This document shows, piece after piece, positions 26,325 to 34,687 of a stretch of DNA of 64,000 bases (position 1 is its first letter; every line of letters begins with the position of its first letter). The notes below the pieces were generated by a model that saw nothing but the letters and a program-made list of their open reading frames with translations, had not been told where the DNA came from and made no database searches. The stretch lies in the NCBI GenBank assembly GCA_023426365.1, contig JAFAAW010000079.1, positions 1-64,000 of the forward strand, given 5' to 3'. The position numbers and the translations under genes are program-made. The DNA comes from Pseudomonadota bacterium (lineage in GTDB: Bacteria; Pseudomonadota; Alphaproteobacteria; Rhodospirillales; Magnetospirillaceae).

Positions 26325-27047
26325 TCAGGCCACCGGCGGTGGAAGCCAGGTTGTGCCGATCCCGAGGAAGGTCAGCTTGATAGCGTGTTTATCGGCGCGC
26401 TGCAACGCCAGCGGCGAAGGCGCCTCGGCGGCGGCGGCGGCACCAGCCGGCACCGCCGGCAGGGTACCGTCGGCGGTGTTCGCCAAGGTGGTGGAGGATT
26501 GCACCACCGGCGCCTTGACCGTGATGCTGTCGGCCTGCGGTGCCAGGGACGCGCTCTGCCCGACAGTTTCGAATTCGATGTCCACCCGGCGGTCCTGCCG
26601 GGACTTGCGCTTGCCTTTGGCCGATCCTTCGCCGGCGCCGCGAACCACGGTCACCTCTGCCTTGACCCCAAGCTTTACCAATTGGGCGGCAACGGCGGCG
26701 GCCCGCCGTTCCGACAGGCGCTGGTTGAAATCACGCTTTCCGCTGGCATCCGTATGGCCGATGACGCGAACGGCGACGATGCGGCTGCCTTTCAGGTCCA
26801 ACACCGCGCCATAAAGCGTCTGCATGGCGCCGGCGCGGATTTCATCGCTGCCGCTATCGAAGTGGACCGAAACGGCATGCTTGGTGCTGACGGTCTCGCT
26901 GTGCTCGGGGGCTGCGACCTGCCGTTCCACCTGCGGCGCAGGGGCAGCCGCCAGCGACCGCTGCGTCTCCATTCCCTCGGAGGAGGCGCAGGCGGGCAGG
27001 GCGGCAAGCCCGGCCATCATCAGCAGGAAACGCGCCAGCTTCTTCAC
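26325..27047 (-). CDS. OmpA-family peptidoglycan-associated lipoprotein
   Basis: A 240-residue outer-envelope protein. The signal peptide has a lipobox ending LPAC (Cys near residue 19), so it is a lipoprotein. Residues ~60-165 form an OmpA/MotB C-terminal domain (SVHFDSGSDEI..., VIGHTDASGKRDFNQRLSERRAAAV, QDRRVDIEF), which binds meso-diaminopimelate in peptidoglycan. The tail is Ala-rich and disordered. GTG 27047 was chosen because it begins the signal peptide; longer starts exist without a ribosome site. The stop is 9 bases from tRNA-Ser. Confidence 0.82.
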   Translation of the reverse strand: MKKLARFLLMMAGLAALPACASSEGMETQRSLAAAPAPQVERQVAAPEHSETVSTKHAVSVHFDSGSDEIRAGAMQTLYGAVLDLKGSRIVAVRVIGHTDASGKRDFNQRLSERRAAAVAAQLVKLGVKAEVTVVRGAGEGSAKGKRKSRQDRRVDIEFETVGQSASLAPQADSITVKAPVVQSSTTLANTADGTLPAVPAGAAAAAEAPSPLALQRADKHAIKLTFLGIGTTWLPPPVA

Positions 27048-27368
27048 GCAAAGACCAATCCGGCAAACCAATATTGAGGCAAATATCGGTGAAGGTAATG
27101 GCTTCGTCCACAATTTTTTGTTCGGCGCGGTCTTCTTGTGATGATTGCACCATGATGTTCCACATCGGCTTTTGTTGAGACTTTGGATGAGGTCGGTCGC
27201 TCATGGCAGATAATGAAGCGAGTGAAAGTAACGTAAAATCATGGTGTTATGTGCATTTTCTTGGTGTGTAATCAGGGTGTGAAGCCAAGGTGATCCCTGC
27301 CGTTCCGATACCCTTCAAGGCCCACGGGGCTGGAAACGACATGGCCGTTGGGCCATAATGGCCCGGCC
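27048..27368. other. AT-rich divergent intergenic region
   Basis: About 320 bases between the minus-strand OmpA-type gene and the plus-strand gene at 27369. It is visibly richer in A+T than its surroundings, fitting a promoter region. It contains a 22-codon plus-strand ORF beginning near 27203 (ATGGCAGATAATG) with low-GC codons and no ribosome site, which I do not call as a gene. No terminator or known motif is seen. Confidence 0.5.
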
Positions 27369-27911
27369 ATGGTCAGTCTTCCGCAGCCCCCCGAGTCGGA
27401 TTTCTCGCGTGCCGTCTTCAAGCTGATCCGCCCGCACATCCCGCGTGAACGGTGGCCGGTCGAAATGGTGCGCGGGCGCTTCGAGGCGGACGCGAGCGGG
27501 TTGTGGCTGAAGGCCGAGTTTGATGATTTTCCAGCGGCTTATACGGCGATCGCAAGTGGCCTGGTGCGCGAAGCGGGGGTGGATTTGGTCATCAAGGCGC
27601 CGCTGGCCCGGGCTGCTGCTGCGGTGGTGCGGGCAAAGCGCTGGCGCGACGCGGCCTTGTACGCCTTTCTTCCGCTGATGTTCGCCATTCCGCTCATGGC
27701 GGCCCTGAGCGAGAGCGCCATGCGTTTTGCCGTGCTGCTGTTCTGCCTGGATTTGGGCGCGCTGATCTGGTTCCAGGTAATGCTTGCGGGCAGGCGCGCG
27801 GCGCTGGCCGCCGAACGCTTCATCGCCCATATCCCCGCGCCGGGGTTGCGACTCAGCTTTGCCGGGCGGGGGGAGGGTTCGCTTTCCAGCGAACCCATGC
27901 CCGAGGTCTGA
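27369..27911 (+). CDS. membrane protein of unknown function
   Basis: A 180-residue protein I do not recognise. A soluble N-terminal ~90 residues (FKLIRPHIPRERWPVEMVRG and following) is succeeded by two adjacent transmembrane helices (AALYAFLPLMFAIPLMAAL and FAVLLFCLDLGALIWFQVML) and a short basic/acidic tail. ATG 27369 is the first ATG in frame; no clear ribosome site is visible, and a TTG seven codons upstream is an alternative. It converges on the carbonic anhydrase gene 13 bases away. Confidence 0.6.
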   Translation: MVSLPQPPESDFSRAVFKLIRPHIPRERWPVEMVRGRFEADASGLWLKAEFDDFPAAYTAIASGLVREAGVDLVIKAPLARAAAAVVRAKRWRDAALYAFLPLMFAIPLMAALSESAMRFAVLLFCLDLGALIWFQVMLAGRRAALAAERFIAHIPAPGLRLSFAGRGEGSLSSEPMPEV

Positions 27912-27924
27912 CGGCGTCTGCCGG

Positions 27925-28554
27925 TCAGACGGCCTGAAAGGTGTTGCTGATGGGGTCGAGGCGGAACAGTTCGCCCGGCTCCAGGTCGAAGAACCAGCCA
28001 TGCAGCATCAGACGGCCTTGTTCGACGCGCTCGCGCACCCATGGAAAAGTCATCAGGTTGGCCAGGGAGATGGCGACGGTTTCCTGTTCGCACATGCGTC
28101 GCGCTGCCTCGATCGGCTGCCCGGCGGACAGGGTCAGGGCGAGGGCGCGGTCGCGGGCCGAGCGTGCGATATGCATCCAGCCGCGGATGAAGTCGGTGCC
28201 GTCGGTGCCGCCATTGCCTTCGATCAGGGCGCGGACGCCGCCGCAGCGGGCGTGGCCCAGCACGACGATATGCTCAACATCCAGGCCGCGAATGGCGAAC
28301 TCGACCGCCGCCGAGGTGCCGTGGTGCCCTTCGTCGGGGGCATAGGGCGGGACCAGATTGGCCACGTTGCGCAGTACGAACATTTCGCCCGGCTGGGCAT
28401 CGAAGATGATTGCGGGGTCCACACGCGAATCGCAGCACCCGATCAACAGGACCTTGGGGGTCTGGCCGCGGGATGCCAGCGCCTCGAACAACCGGCGGTG
28501 TTCTTCGAAATATTGGGAACGAAAGCGCTTAAAACCCTCGATGAGCGTATCCAT
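27925..28554 (-). CDS. beta-class carbonic anhydrase
   Basis: A 209-residue cytoplasmic zinc enzyme interconverting CO2 and bicarbonate. Zinc ligands are Cys40 (in GCCDSRVDP, with the catalytic Asp42-x-Arg44 dyad), His101 and Cys104 (GHARCGGV). The length and the LRNVANLVPPY motif are typical of the clade. ATG 28554 is preceded by GGAGGCACG, a clear ribosome site; the 18-codon longer frame is rejected. Confidence 0.95.
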   Translation of the reverse strand: MDTLIEGFKRFRSQYFEEHRRLFEALASRGQTPKVLLIGCCDSRVDPAIIFDAQPGEMFVLRNVANLVPPYAPDEGHHGTSAAVEFAIRGLDVEHIVVLGHARCGGVRALIEGNGGTDGTDFIRGWMHIARSARDRALALTLSAGQPIEAARRMCEQETVAISLANLMTFPWVRERVEQGRLMLHGWFFDLEPGELFRLDPISNTFQAV

Positions 28555-28691
28555 CGTGCCTCCGCGTTCGATAAGCCGGCGCCCGTTTAGCATGATCTCA
28601 CCCGCCATGCACTAGCGAAGCCCTGCGTCATTTGGTGACAACTCCGCCCCAGGCTGTCATAGGGAGCGTGGTGGAGAAAAGGGGAAAACGG

Positions 28692-29471
28692 ATGTTTATT
28701 GCCGTGAAGCTGGCGGAGTTGGCGACCCGTCCGCTCAACTTGGTATTGTTGGCGCTGGTGGTGGCATGCGCGCTCCTGGTGCTGGGGCGTCTGCGCGCCG
28801 CCCGCCTGTTGGTCGGGGGTGTCGCGCTGGCTCTGCTGCTGGTGGCGGTGCTACCGTTGGAACGCTGGTTGTTGTCGCCCCTGGAGAGCCGCATCCCGCC
28901 GCCCCTGCACCTGGAACGGGTGGACGGGATCATCGTGCTGGGGGGCGCGGTGGAGCCGGAAATGACCGAGGCCCACGGCCAGCCCGCGCTCAACGGTTCG
29001 GCCGAACGGATGACCGCCATGGTCGAGCTGGCCCGCCGTTATCCCCAGGCGCGGCTGGTGTTCACCGGCGGTAGCGGCAGCATATGGCGCCCCGATCTCA
29101 AGGAAGCGGCGGTTGCCCGCACCCTGCTGGAGGGCATGGGGGTGGACAGCATGCGCGTCGTCTATGAGGACCAGTCGCGCAACACCTGGGAAAATGCCGT
29201 CTTCTCCCGATCCCTGGTGACGCCGCGCCCCGGCGAAGTGTGGCTGCTGGTCACCTCGGCATGGCATATGCCCCGCGCGCTGGGCGCCTTTCGCGCCGCC
29301 GGCTGGGAGGTGGTGCCCTATGCCGTGGATTACCGTACCGGCCGCGACCGGGGCCTGCGCCTGGACGTCGCGGGCGGCGTCGGCGCATTGCAGTTGGCCA
29401 TGCATGAATGGTTCGGGCTGGCCTACTACTATTACCAGGATTGGAGCGATAGCTTGTATCCCGCCCTGTAA
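28692..29471 (+). CDS. YdcF/ElyC-like DUF218 envelope protein
   Basis: A 259-residue inner-membrane protein. Two N-terminal helices (LVLLALVVACALLVLGRL; LVGGVALALLLVAVLPLERW) precede a DUF218 domain (~75-230) with IIVLGGAVEPE, LVFTGGSGS, EDQSRNTWENAVFS and LVTSAWHMPRALGAF. E. coli ElyC, of the same family, affects lipid-carrier and cell-wall metabolism. The ATG at 28692 follows AGGGGAAAACGG. It precedes a block of cell-wall genes. Confidence 0.85.
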   Translation: MFIAVKLAELATRPLNLVLLALVVACALLVLGRLRAARLLVGGVALALLLVAVLPLERWLLSPLESRIPPPLHLERVDGIIVLGGAVEPEMTEAHGQPALNGSAERMTAMVELARRYPQARLVFTGGSGSIWRPDLKEAAVARTLLEGMGVDSMRVVYEDQSRNTWENAVFSRSLVTPRPGEVWLLVTSAWHMPRALGAFRAAGWEVVPYAVDYRTGRDRGLRLDVAGGVGALQLAMHEWFGLAYYYYQDWSDSLYPAL

Positions 29472-29553
29472 CAACGGCCTGCATATGGTTGCCCCCGGCC
29501 GCAGGGATGTGGCAGGGTGCAGCTTCCCGCCAGGAGGATGACAGAGGTTGACG

Positions 29554-30555
29554 ATGGCCGAACTTCGCACGATCAGGATGCTCGTAGCTGCGGGCGCGAC
29601 CGCGCTGGCACTGGGGCTTGGTGGCGGCGCTTCAGCCCAGGAGGCCGCGCCGGTCAAAAACTTCGACACCTTCTTGCAGGAATTGCAGGCCGATGCGGTG
29701 GCCCGCGGTATCCGCGCGCAGACCGCTTCGACGGCGCTGAGCGGTATCCAGCACATCGACCGCGTGATCGAGCTTGACCGCAAGCAGCCGGAATTCACCT
29801 TCACGCTGCAGCAATATCTGGCCCGGGTGGTGAACCCGCAGAAGGTGGAGAAGGGGCGGCGCATGCTGGCGGAAAACCGCGCCGTGCTGGCCGAGATCGA
29901 GAAGCGTTACGGCGTGCAGCCCAAATACGTGGTGGCGCTGTGGGGCATCGAGACCGATTACGGCCGCGTGACGGGCGGCTATCCGGTGGTTGCCGCGCTC
30001 GCCACGCTGGCCTTTGACGGCCGCCGTTCCACCTATTTCCGCGGCGAGTTGATGGACGCGCTCAAGATCATCGACGATGGCCACATCACGGCGCAGTCCA
30101 TGCGGGGGTCGTGGGCGGGCGCCATGGGCCAATGCCAGTTCATGCCGTCCTCGTTCCTGAAATTCGCCGAGGATTACGACGGCGACGGCCGCCGCGACAT
30201 CTGGACCACGCGGGCCGACGTGCTGGCTTCGGCTGCCAATTATCTGTCCAAGAGCGGCTGGCGCGGGGACGAGACCTGGGGGCGCCCGGTGACGCTTCCG
30301 GCCAACTTCTCTGAGCGTCTCATCGGTCTTGACCAGAAGCGTGCGGTGACCGAATGGTCCAAGCTGGGCGTGCGGGCCGCCAACGGCAAGCCGCTGCCCA
30401 AGAGCAGCCTGGAAGGCTCGATCATCCGTCCCGACAACGGCAACGGTGCCGCGTTCCTGGTTTACGACAATTTCCGCGTCATCATGAAATGGAACCGCTC
30501 CACCTCCTTCGCCCTGGCGGTCGGCCATCTTGCGGAGAAGATCGGCGGCAAGTAA
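29554..30555 (+). CDS. MltB-type lytic murein transglycosylase
   Basis: A 333-residue exported enzyme cleaving the glycan strand of peptidoglycan to form anhydromuropeptides. A signal peptide ends near ASAQ (residue ~29). The catalytic domain shows the MltB signatures VVALWGIETDYGRVTGGYPV (catalytic Glu), GSWAGAMGQCQFMPSSF and a DYDGDGRRDIW segment. No lipobox is seen, so it is soluble in the periplasm. ATG 29554 lies 6 bases after AGAGG. It is 39 bases upstream of the RlpA gene, same strand. Confidence 0.92.
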   Translation: MAELRTIRMLVAAGATALALGLGGGASAQEAAPVKNFDTFLQELQADAVARGIRAQTASTALSGIQHIDRVIELDRKQPEFTFTLQQYLARVVNPQKVEKGRRMLAENRAVLAEIEKRYGVQPKYVVALWGIETDYGRVTGGYPVVAALATLAFDGRRSTYFRGELMDALKIIDDGHITAQSMRGSWAGAMGQCQFMPSSFLKFAEDYDGDGRRDIWTTRADVLASAANYLSKSGWRGDETWGRPVTLPANFSERLIGLDQKRAVTEWSKLGVRAANGKPLPKSSLEGSIIRPDNGNGAAFLVYDNFRVIMKWNRSTSFALAVGHLAEKIGGK

Positions 30556-30594
30556 GTTCGCTATATCTGGCGGTTCACCGAGGGGGACATCTAT

Positions 30595-31566
30595 ATGATG
30601 CGGAGGTTTCCGCGTGGCGGACGGGTTGCCGCGCTGTTGTTGACGACTGCGCTGCTGTCGGGTTGCGCCGAAGCCAATCTGTTCGGTCACTTCGCCAAGA
30701 AGGCCACTTCGGGCGAGGAACCGCCAGCCGCCACCGGGGCGGCCGCCACCTACAAGGTGGGCAAGCCCTATCAGGTGGGCGGCGTGTGGTATTACCCGCG
30801 CGAGGATTTCGACTATGACGAAACCGGCATCGCGTCGTGGTACGGTCCCAATTTCCACGCCAAGATGACCGCCAATGGCGAAACCTTCGACCAGAACGCG
30901 GTGACCGCGGCGCACAAGACCTTGCCCATGCCCTCGGTGGTGCGCGTCACCAACCTGGAAAACGGGCGCTCCCTGGTGGTGCGCGTCAATGATCGCGGCC
31001 CCTTCGTGAATGGCCGCATCATCGACCTGTCGCGCCGTTCGGCCCAGTTGCTGGGGTTCGAAGGGGCGGGCACCGCCAAGGTGCGCGTGCAGATCCTGGC
31101 CGACGAAAGCCGGGTGTTGGCCGGCAAGGTCAAACCGGCCGCCAACGAACCCCAGGTCGCCGCCGCCCCGCGCGAGAGCGTGACCGCCGAGACGCTGCCG
31201 CCGCCCGGCAGCCAGGAACAAGCAAGGCCGGTGCAGGTGGCCGCGCGGTCCGCTGCCGCGCCCAGGGCCGTCGCCGCCGCCGAGAAGGTGGAGAGCGAAC
31301 TGGCCGCGCAGACGGTCGAGACCATGCCCGTGCGCGCCACCGGCATTTTCGTCCAGGCCGGGGCCTTCAGCCGACATGACAACGCCCTGCGTCTTCAGGC
31401 GCGCCTGTCCGGCGTCGGCTATCCGCAAATCCAATCCGCGTCGGTCAAGGGACAGACCGTCTACCGCGTCCGCTTTGGTCCCCTGTCCAGCGTCGATGAA
31501 GCCGATCGCCTGCTTGATTCGGTCATTGCCGCCGGCCAGCCGGATGCCAAGGTGATCGTCGATTGA
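30595..31566 (+). CDS. rlpA: RlpA-family septal lytic transglycosylase with SPOR domain
   Basis: A 323-residue lipoprotein (lipobox LLSGC, Cys ~22). The double-psi beta-barrel RlpA domain (~78-165) carries GIASWYGPNFHAKMTANGE and VRVNDRGPFVNGRIIDLS, including the catalytic Asp. A variable Ala/Pro/Glu linker leads to a C-terminal SPOR domain (~245-322, IFVQAGAFSRHDNALRLQ), which binds denuded glycans at the septum. A GAGGGGGACA ribosome site precedes the ATG pair at 30595. Confidence 0.92.
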   Translation: MMRRFPRGGRVAALLLTTALLSGCAEANLFGHFAKKATSGEEPPAATGAAATYKVGKPYQVGGVWYYPREDFDYDETGIASWYGPNFHAKMTANGETFDQNAVTAAHKTLPMPSVVRVTNLENGRSLVVRVNDRGPFVNGRIIDLSRRSAQLLGFEGAGTAKVRVQILADESRVLAGKVKPAANEPQVAAAPRESVTAETLPPPGSQEQARPVQVAARSAAAPRAVAAAEKVESELAAQTVETMPVRATGIFVQAGAFSRHDNALRLQARLSGVGYPQIQSASVKGQTVYRVRFGPLSSVDEADRLLDSVIAAGQPDAKVIVD

Positions 31567-31659
31567 CCCCCTGTCCGGCTGCTGCCCTAGTTCCGACGCA
31601 TTTGGGGCATAGGTAGGCCCTTCCATTTCCCAGCCGTGCGATTCGCTTTCGAGGTTCCT

Positions 31660-32829
31660 GTGGCGATGACGTCAATCAATTTCCGCCGGCCGCTGATGGC
31701 GGCCTTTATGCTTCTGGTCGTGGGGGCGGTTCCGGCCGCCCATGCCGAGTCGATCGAGACCTCGGCGCGCCAGGCCATTGTGGTCGATTACAAGACCGGC
31801 ACCGTGTTGCTGGAAAAGAACGCCGACGACCTGATGGCGCCGTCGTCCATGAGCAAGCTGATGACCACCTACATGGTCTTCGAGAAGCTCAAGGAAGGTA
31901 GCTGGAAGCTGACCGACCGCTTGCCGGTGTCCGAGACCGTGTGGAAAAAGCACGTCCGTTCCGGCGGTTCGCTCATGTTCCTGCCGGTCAACTCGACCCC
32001 CACCGTGGACGAGCTGATCCACGGCGTGATCATCCAGTCGGGCAACGATGCGTGCTCGGTCCTGGCGGAAGCCTATTCCGGCAGCGAGGAGGCCTTCGGC
32101 GACGAGGCCACCCGCCGCGCCCGCCAGATGGGCATGCGCAATACCACCCTTCGCAACGCCTCGGGCCTGCCTGACCCCGACCACCTGACCACGGCGCGTG
32201 ACCTGTCGATCCTGGCCCGCCACCTGATCAATGATTTCCCCGAATACTTCCCCATCTATTCGCAGCGGGAATTCACCTTCAACGGCATCCGCCAGGGCAA
32301 CCGCAATCCGCTCCTGTACTCGGTTTCGGGGGCCGACGGTCTGAAGACCGGCCACACCGCGGTTGCCGGCTATGGCCTGGTCGGTACCGTCAAGCGCGGC
32401 GAGCGCCGGGTGATCATGGTTATCAACGGCCTCAAGAGCATCAAGGAGCGCGCCGAGGAAAGCGAGCGCCTGATCGAATGGGCCTTCCGCGAGTTCGAGA
32501 ACTACGCCCTGTTCAAGAGCGGCGACGTGGTTGCCGATGCCGACGTTTGGCTGGGCGAGGCCGCGACCGTGCCGCTGGTGGCGGGCGACAAGCTGGAAGT
32601 GACCATGCCGCGCAAGGCGCGGCGCGACATGAAGGTCACCGCCGTCTATGATGGTCCCATCGCGGCCCCCATCAAGAAGGGCCAGCCCGTGGGCAAGCTG
32701 GTGATCGCCGCCCCCGGCGTCGATACCGTGGAACTGCCGCTGCTGGCTGGCGCCGATGTGGAGAAGCTGGGCTTTACCGGCCGCATGGGGGCCGCGCTCA
32801 AGCACATCTTGTGGGGATCCAAGGGCTGA
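31660..32829 (+). CDS. D-alanyl-D-alanine carboxypeptidase (DacA/DacC-type, PBP5 family)
   Basis: A 389-residue S11 serine peptidase trimming terminal D-Ala from peptidoglycan stem peptides. A signal peptide ends at AHAE. The active-site motifs are SSMSKLMT (Ser-x-x-Lys), SGND (SxN) and LKTGHT (KTG). The C-terminal PBP5-like beta domain (~290-370) and a terminal amphipathic segment for membrane attachment follow. GTG 31660 is 5 bases after GAGG, a better start than ATG 31666 or an upstream GTG at 31636. The next gene, tmk, starts one base after its stop. Confidence 0.93.
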   Translation: MAMTSINFRRPLMAAFMLLVVGAVPAAHAESIETSARQAIVVDYKTGTVLLEKNADDLMAPSSMSKLMTTYMVFEKLKEGSWKLTDRLPVSETVWKKHVRSGGSLMFLPVNSTPTVDELIHGVIIQSGNDACSVLAEAYSGSEEAFGDEATRRARQMGMRNTTLRNASGLPDPDHLTTARDLSILARHLINDFPEYFPIYSQREFTFNGIRQGNRNPLLYSVSGADGLKTGHTAVAGYGLVGTVKRGERRVIMVINGLKSIKERAEESERLIEWAFREFENYALFKSGDVVADADVWLGEAATVPLVAGDKLEVTMPRKARRDMKVTAVYDGPIAAPIKKGQPVGKLVIAAPGVDTVELPLLAGADVEKLGFTGRMGAALKHILWGSKG

Positions 32830-32830
32830 T

Positions 32831-33472
32831 ATGGAACGCGGACGGTTCATCACCTTCGAGGGCGGCGAGGGCGCCGGCAAATCGACCCAGCTCAAGATGC
32901 TGGCCGAGGCGTTGGCGCGTGCCGGGATCGAGGTGGTGACCACCCGCGAACCGGGCGGTTCCAAGGGCGCGGAGGCTATCCGCGCCCTTTTGGTCACCGG
33001 TGACGTAGATCGCTGGGACGCCCACACCGAAGCCCTGTTGCACACCGCCGCCCGCCGCGACCATCTGGCCAGGACGGTATGGCCCGCGCTGGAGCGCGGT
33101 GCCTGGGTGGTGTGTGACCGGTTCGCCGATTCCACGCTGGCCTATCAGGGCTATGGCCACGGCCTGCCCAAGGAATTCATCACCGGCCTCACCACGCTTG
33201 CCATTGGCGATTTCAAGCCCGACCTGACGCTGGTTCTCGACCTGCCGGTGGAGGAAGGCCTGAAACGTGCCGGCGGCCGCGGCGGCGCCGAAGACCGCTA
33301 CGAACGCATGGGCACCGCCTTTCACGAGCGCCTGCGCCAGGGCTTCCTTGACATTGCGCGCAAGGACGCCGATCGCTGCGCCATCATCGACGCCGCCGCC
33401 GACCTGGACAGCGTCCATCAGGCGGTATTGCGCGCGGTGAAAAGCCGGCTGCTTGGCTTTTGCGTTCCATGA
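32831..33472 (+). CDS. tmk: thymidylate kinase
   Basis: A 213-residue enzyme phosphorylating dTMP to dTDP. P-loop GGEGAGKST (~10-18), the TREPGG segment, the CDRFADSTLAYQG (DRY-type) motif and the lid region (KRAGGRGGAEDRYE) are present. ATG 32831 follows the carboxypeptidase stop directly, and the 3' end overlaps holB by ATGA. The tmk-holB pairing is common in bacteria. Confidence 0.96.
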   Translation: MERGRFITFEGGEGAGKSTQLKMLAEALARAGIEVVTTREPGGSKGAEAIRALLVTGDVDRWDAHTEALLHTAARRDHLARTVWPALERGAWVVCDRFADSTLAYQGYGHGLPKEFITGLTTLAIGDFKPDLTLVLDLPVEEGLKRAGGRGGAEDRYERMGTAFHERLRQGFLDIARKDADRCAIIDAAADLDSVHQAVLRAVKSRLLGFCVP

Positions 33473-34551
33473 CCGACGCCCCCGATCCACGCGACAATCC
33501 CGAGCTGATCGGTCATGACGGCGCGGAACGCGCCTTTCTTGATGCCTGGAATTCGGGCCGCCTGGCCCATGCATGGCTGCTGAGCGGTCCCAAGGGCATC
33601 GGCAAGGCGACCCTGGCCTATCGCATCGCCCGCTTTGTGCTGACCGGTGGCGGCGAGGGCGGCGGCCTGTTCGGCGGCGGACCGGAAAGCCTGTCGGTAT
33701 CCGCCGGCAATCCGGTGTTCCGCCGCATCTCATCCGGTGGCCATGCCGACCTCAAGGTGGTCGAGCGCGGCTGGTCGGACGACAAGAAGACCAAGCTGCG
33801 CACCGAGATCGTCATCGACGACGTCCGCGGCATCGGCGGTTTCATGTCGCTGACGCCGGCCGAAGGGGGCTGGCGCGTGGTCATCATCGACGCCGCCGAC
33901 GACATGAACCGCAACGCCGCCAACGCCGTGCTCAAGGTGCTGGAGGAGCCGCCCCGCAATGCGCTGATGCTGCTGCTGTCGCACAGCCCCGGCCGCCTGT
34001 TGCCGACCATCCGCTCGCGCTGCCGCCGCCTGCCGTTGCAGCCTTTGCCGGAAAGCACGGTGGCGCAGTTGCTGGCGCGCTATCGGCCCGATCTGGGGGG
34101 CGAGGATGTCACCGCGCTGGCGCGTCTGGGCGAGGGCAGCATCGGCAAGGCCATGGGACTGGCCGCCGAGGGCGGCCTTGATCTCTATCGCGAACTGATC
34201 CGCTTGCTGTCGGCTTTGCCCAAGCTGGATGTGCCGGCGCTGCACGCCTTTGCCGACCGGGTGGCGCGCGCCGATGCCGACGCCGCCTGGCGCACGATGA
34301 CCGAATTGTTGGGCTGGTGGCTGGCCCGCCTGATCCGCGCCGGCGGCCGCCAGGGCAGGGGAATGAGCGAGGTGGTGGCGGGCGAGGGCGCGCTGATGGG
34401 GCGCCTGCTCAACGCGGCCGACCTTGAACGCTGGCTTGAGGTGTGGGAAAAGGTCACCGCCCTTTTCGCCCGCGCCGACGCGGTCAACCTGGACCGCAAG
34501 CAGGCCATGCTGACGGCGTTTCTGGCCATCGAGCGCCTGGCGCGGGCGTGA
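33469..34551 (+). CDS. holB: DNA polymerase III subunit delta'
   Basis: A 360-residue clamp-loader subunit. An AAA+ fold with the modified Walker A GPKGIGKATLAYRIA (~38-52), the sensor segment ANAVLKVLEEPPRNALMLLL and SRCRRLPLQPL is typical of delta'. The C-terminal collar domain continues to the end. It starts within the tmk stop (ATGA). The final codons lie inside a degenerate tandem repeat that continues downstream. Confidence 0.93.
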   Translation: MTDAPDPRDNPELIGHDGAERAFLDAWNSGRLAHAWLLSGPKGIGKATLAYRIARFVLTGGGEGGGLFGGGPESLSVSAGNPVFRRISSGGHADLKVVERGWSDDKKTKLRTEIVIDDVRGIGGFMSLTPAEGGWRVVIIDAADDMNRNAANAVLKVLEEPPRNALMLLLSHSPGRLLPTIRSRCRRLPLQPLPESTVAQLLARYRPDLGGEDVTALARLGEGSIGKAMGLAAEGGLDLYRELIRLLSALPKLDVPALHAFADRVARADADAAWRTMTELLGWWLARLIRAGGRQGRGMSEVVAGEGALMGRLLNAADLERWLEVWEKVTALFARADAVNLDRKQAMLTAFLAIERLARA

Positions 34552-34651
34552 ACATCAAGAGCGCCTGGTGCGGGCTTGAACGTCGAGAGCGCCGGCACGA
34601 GCCTGGATGTCGAGCTGGCAGGGCGCGGGCTTGACGCCGAGCCCGCGAGCC
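34544..34651 (+). repeat. degenerate 27-28 bp tandem repeat between holB and metG
   Basis: Four imperfect units start at about 34544, 34572, 34600 and 34627, related to GGGCTTGAACGTCGAGAGCG. The first two are 28 bases and agree at most positions; the third and fourth are more diverged. Translated in the frame from 34576 the units give a 9-residue pattern (NVESAGTSL, DVELAGRGL, DAEPASRQ). The array begins at the last holB codons and ends shortly before the metG ribosome site, with no complete gene inside. Confidence 0.65.
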
Positions 34652-34687
34652 GACAGCTCTCAAGAGAAGAAGTCGAAGGAGATGACC

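Noticed and set aside
26854..27204. A minus-strand ORF reading MSDRPHPKSQQKPMWNIM over the OmpA-type gene start
   Set aside because: Its first ~55 codons lie in AT-rich intergenic sequence without a ribosome site and then run out of frame through the OmpA lipoprotein gene; no family is recognised.
27203..27271. A 22-codon plus-strand ORF in the AT-rich gap
   Set aside because: No ribosome site, low-GC codons unlike neighbouring genes, and no downstream coupling; kept only as a note in the gap entry.
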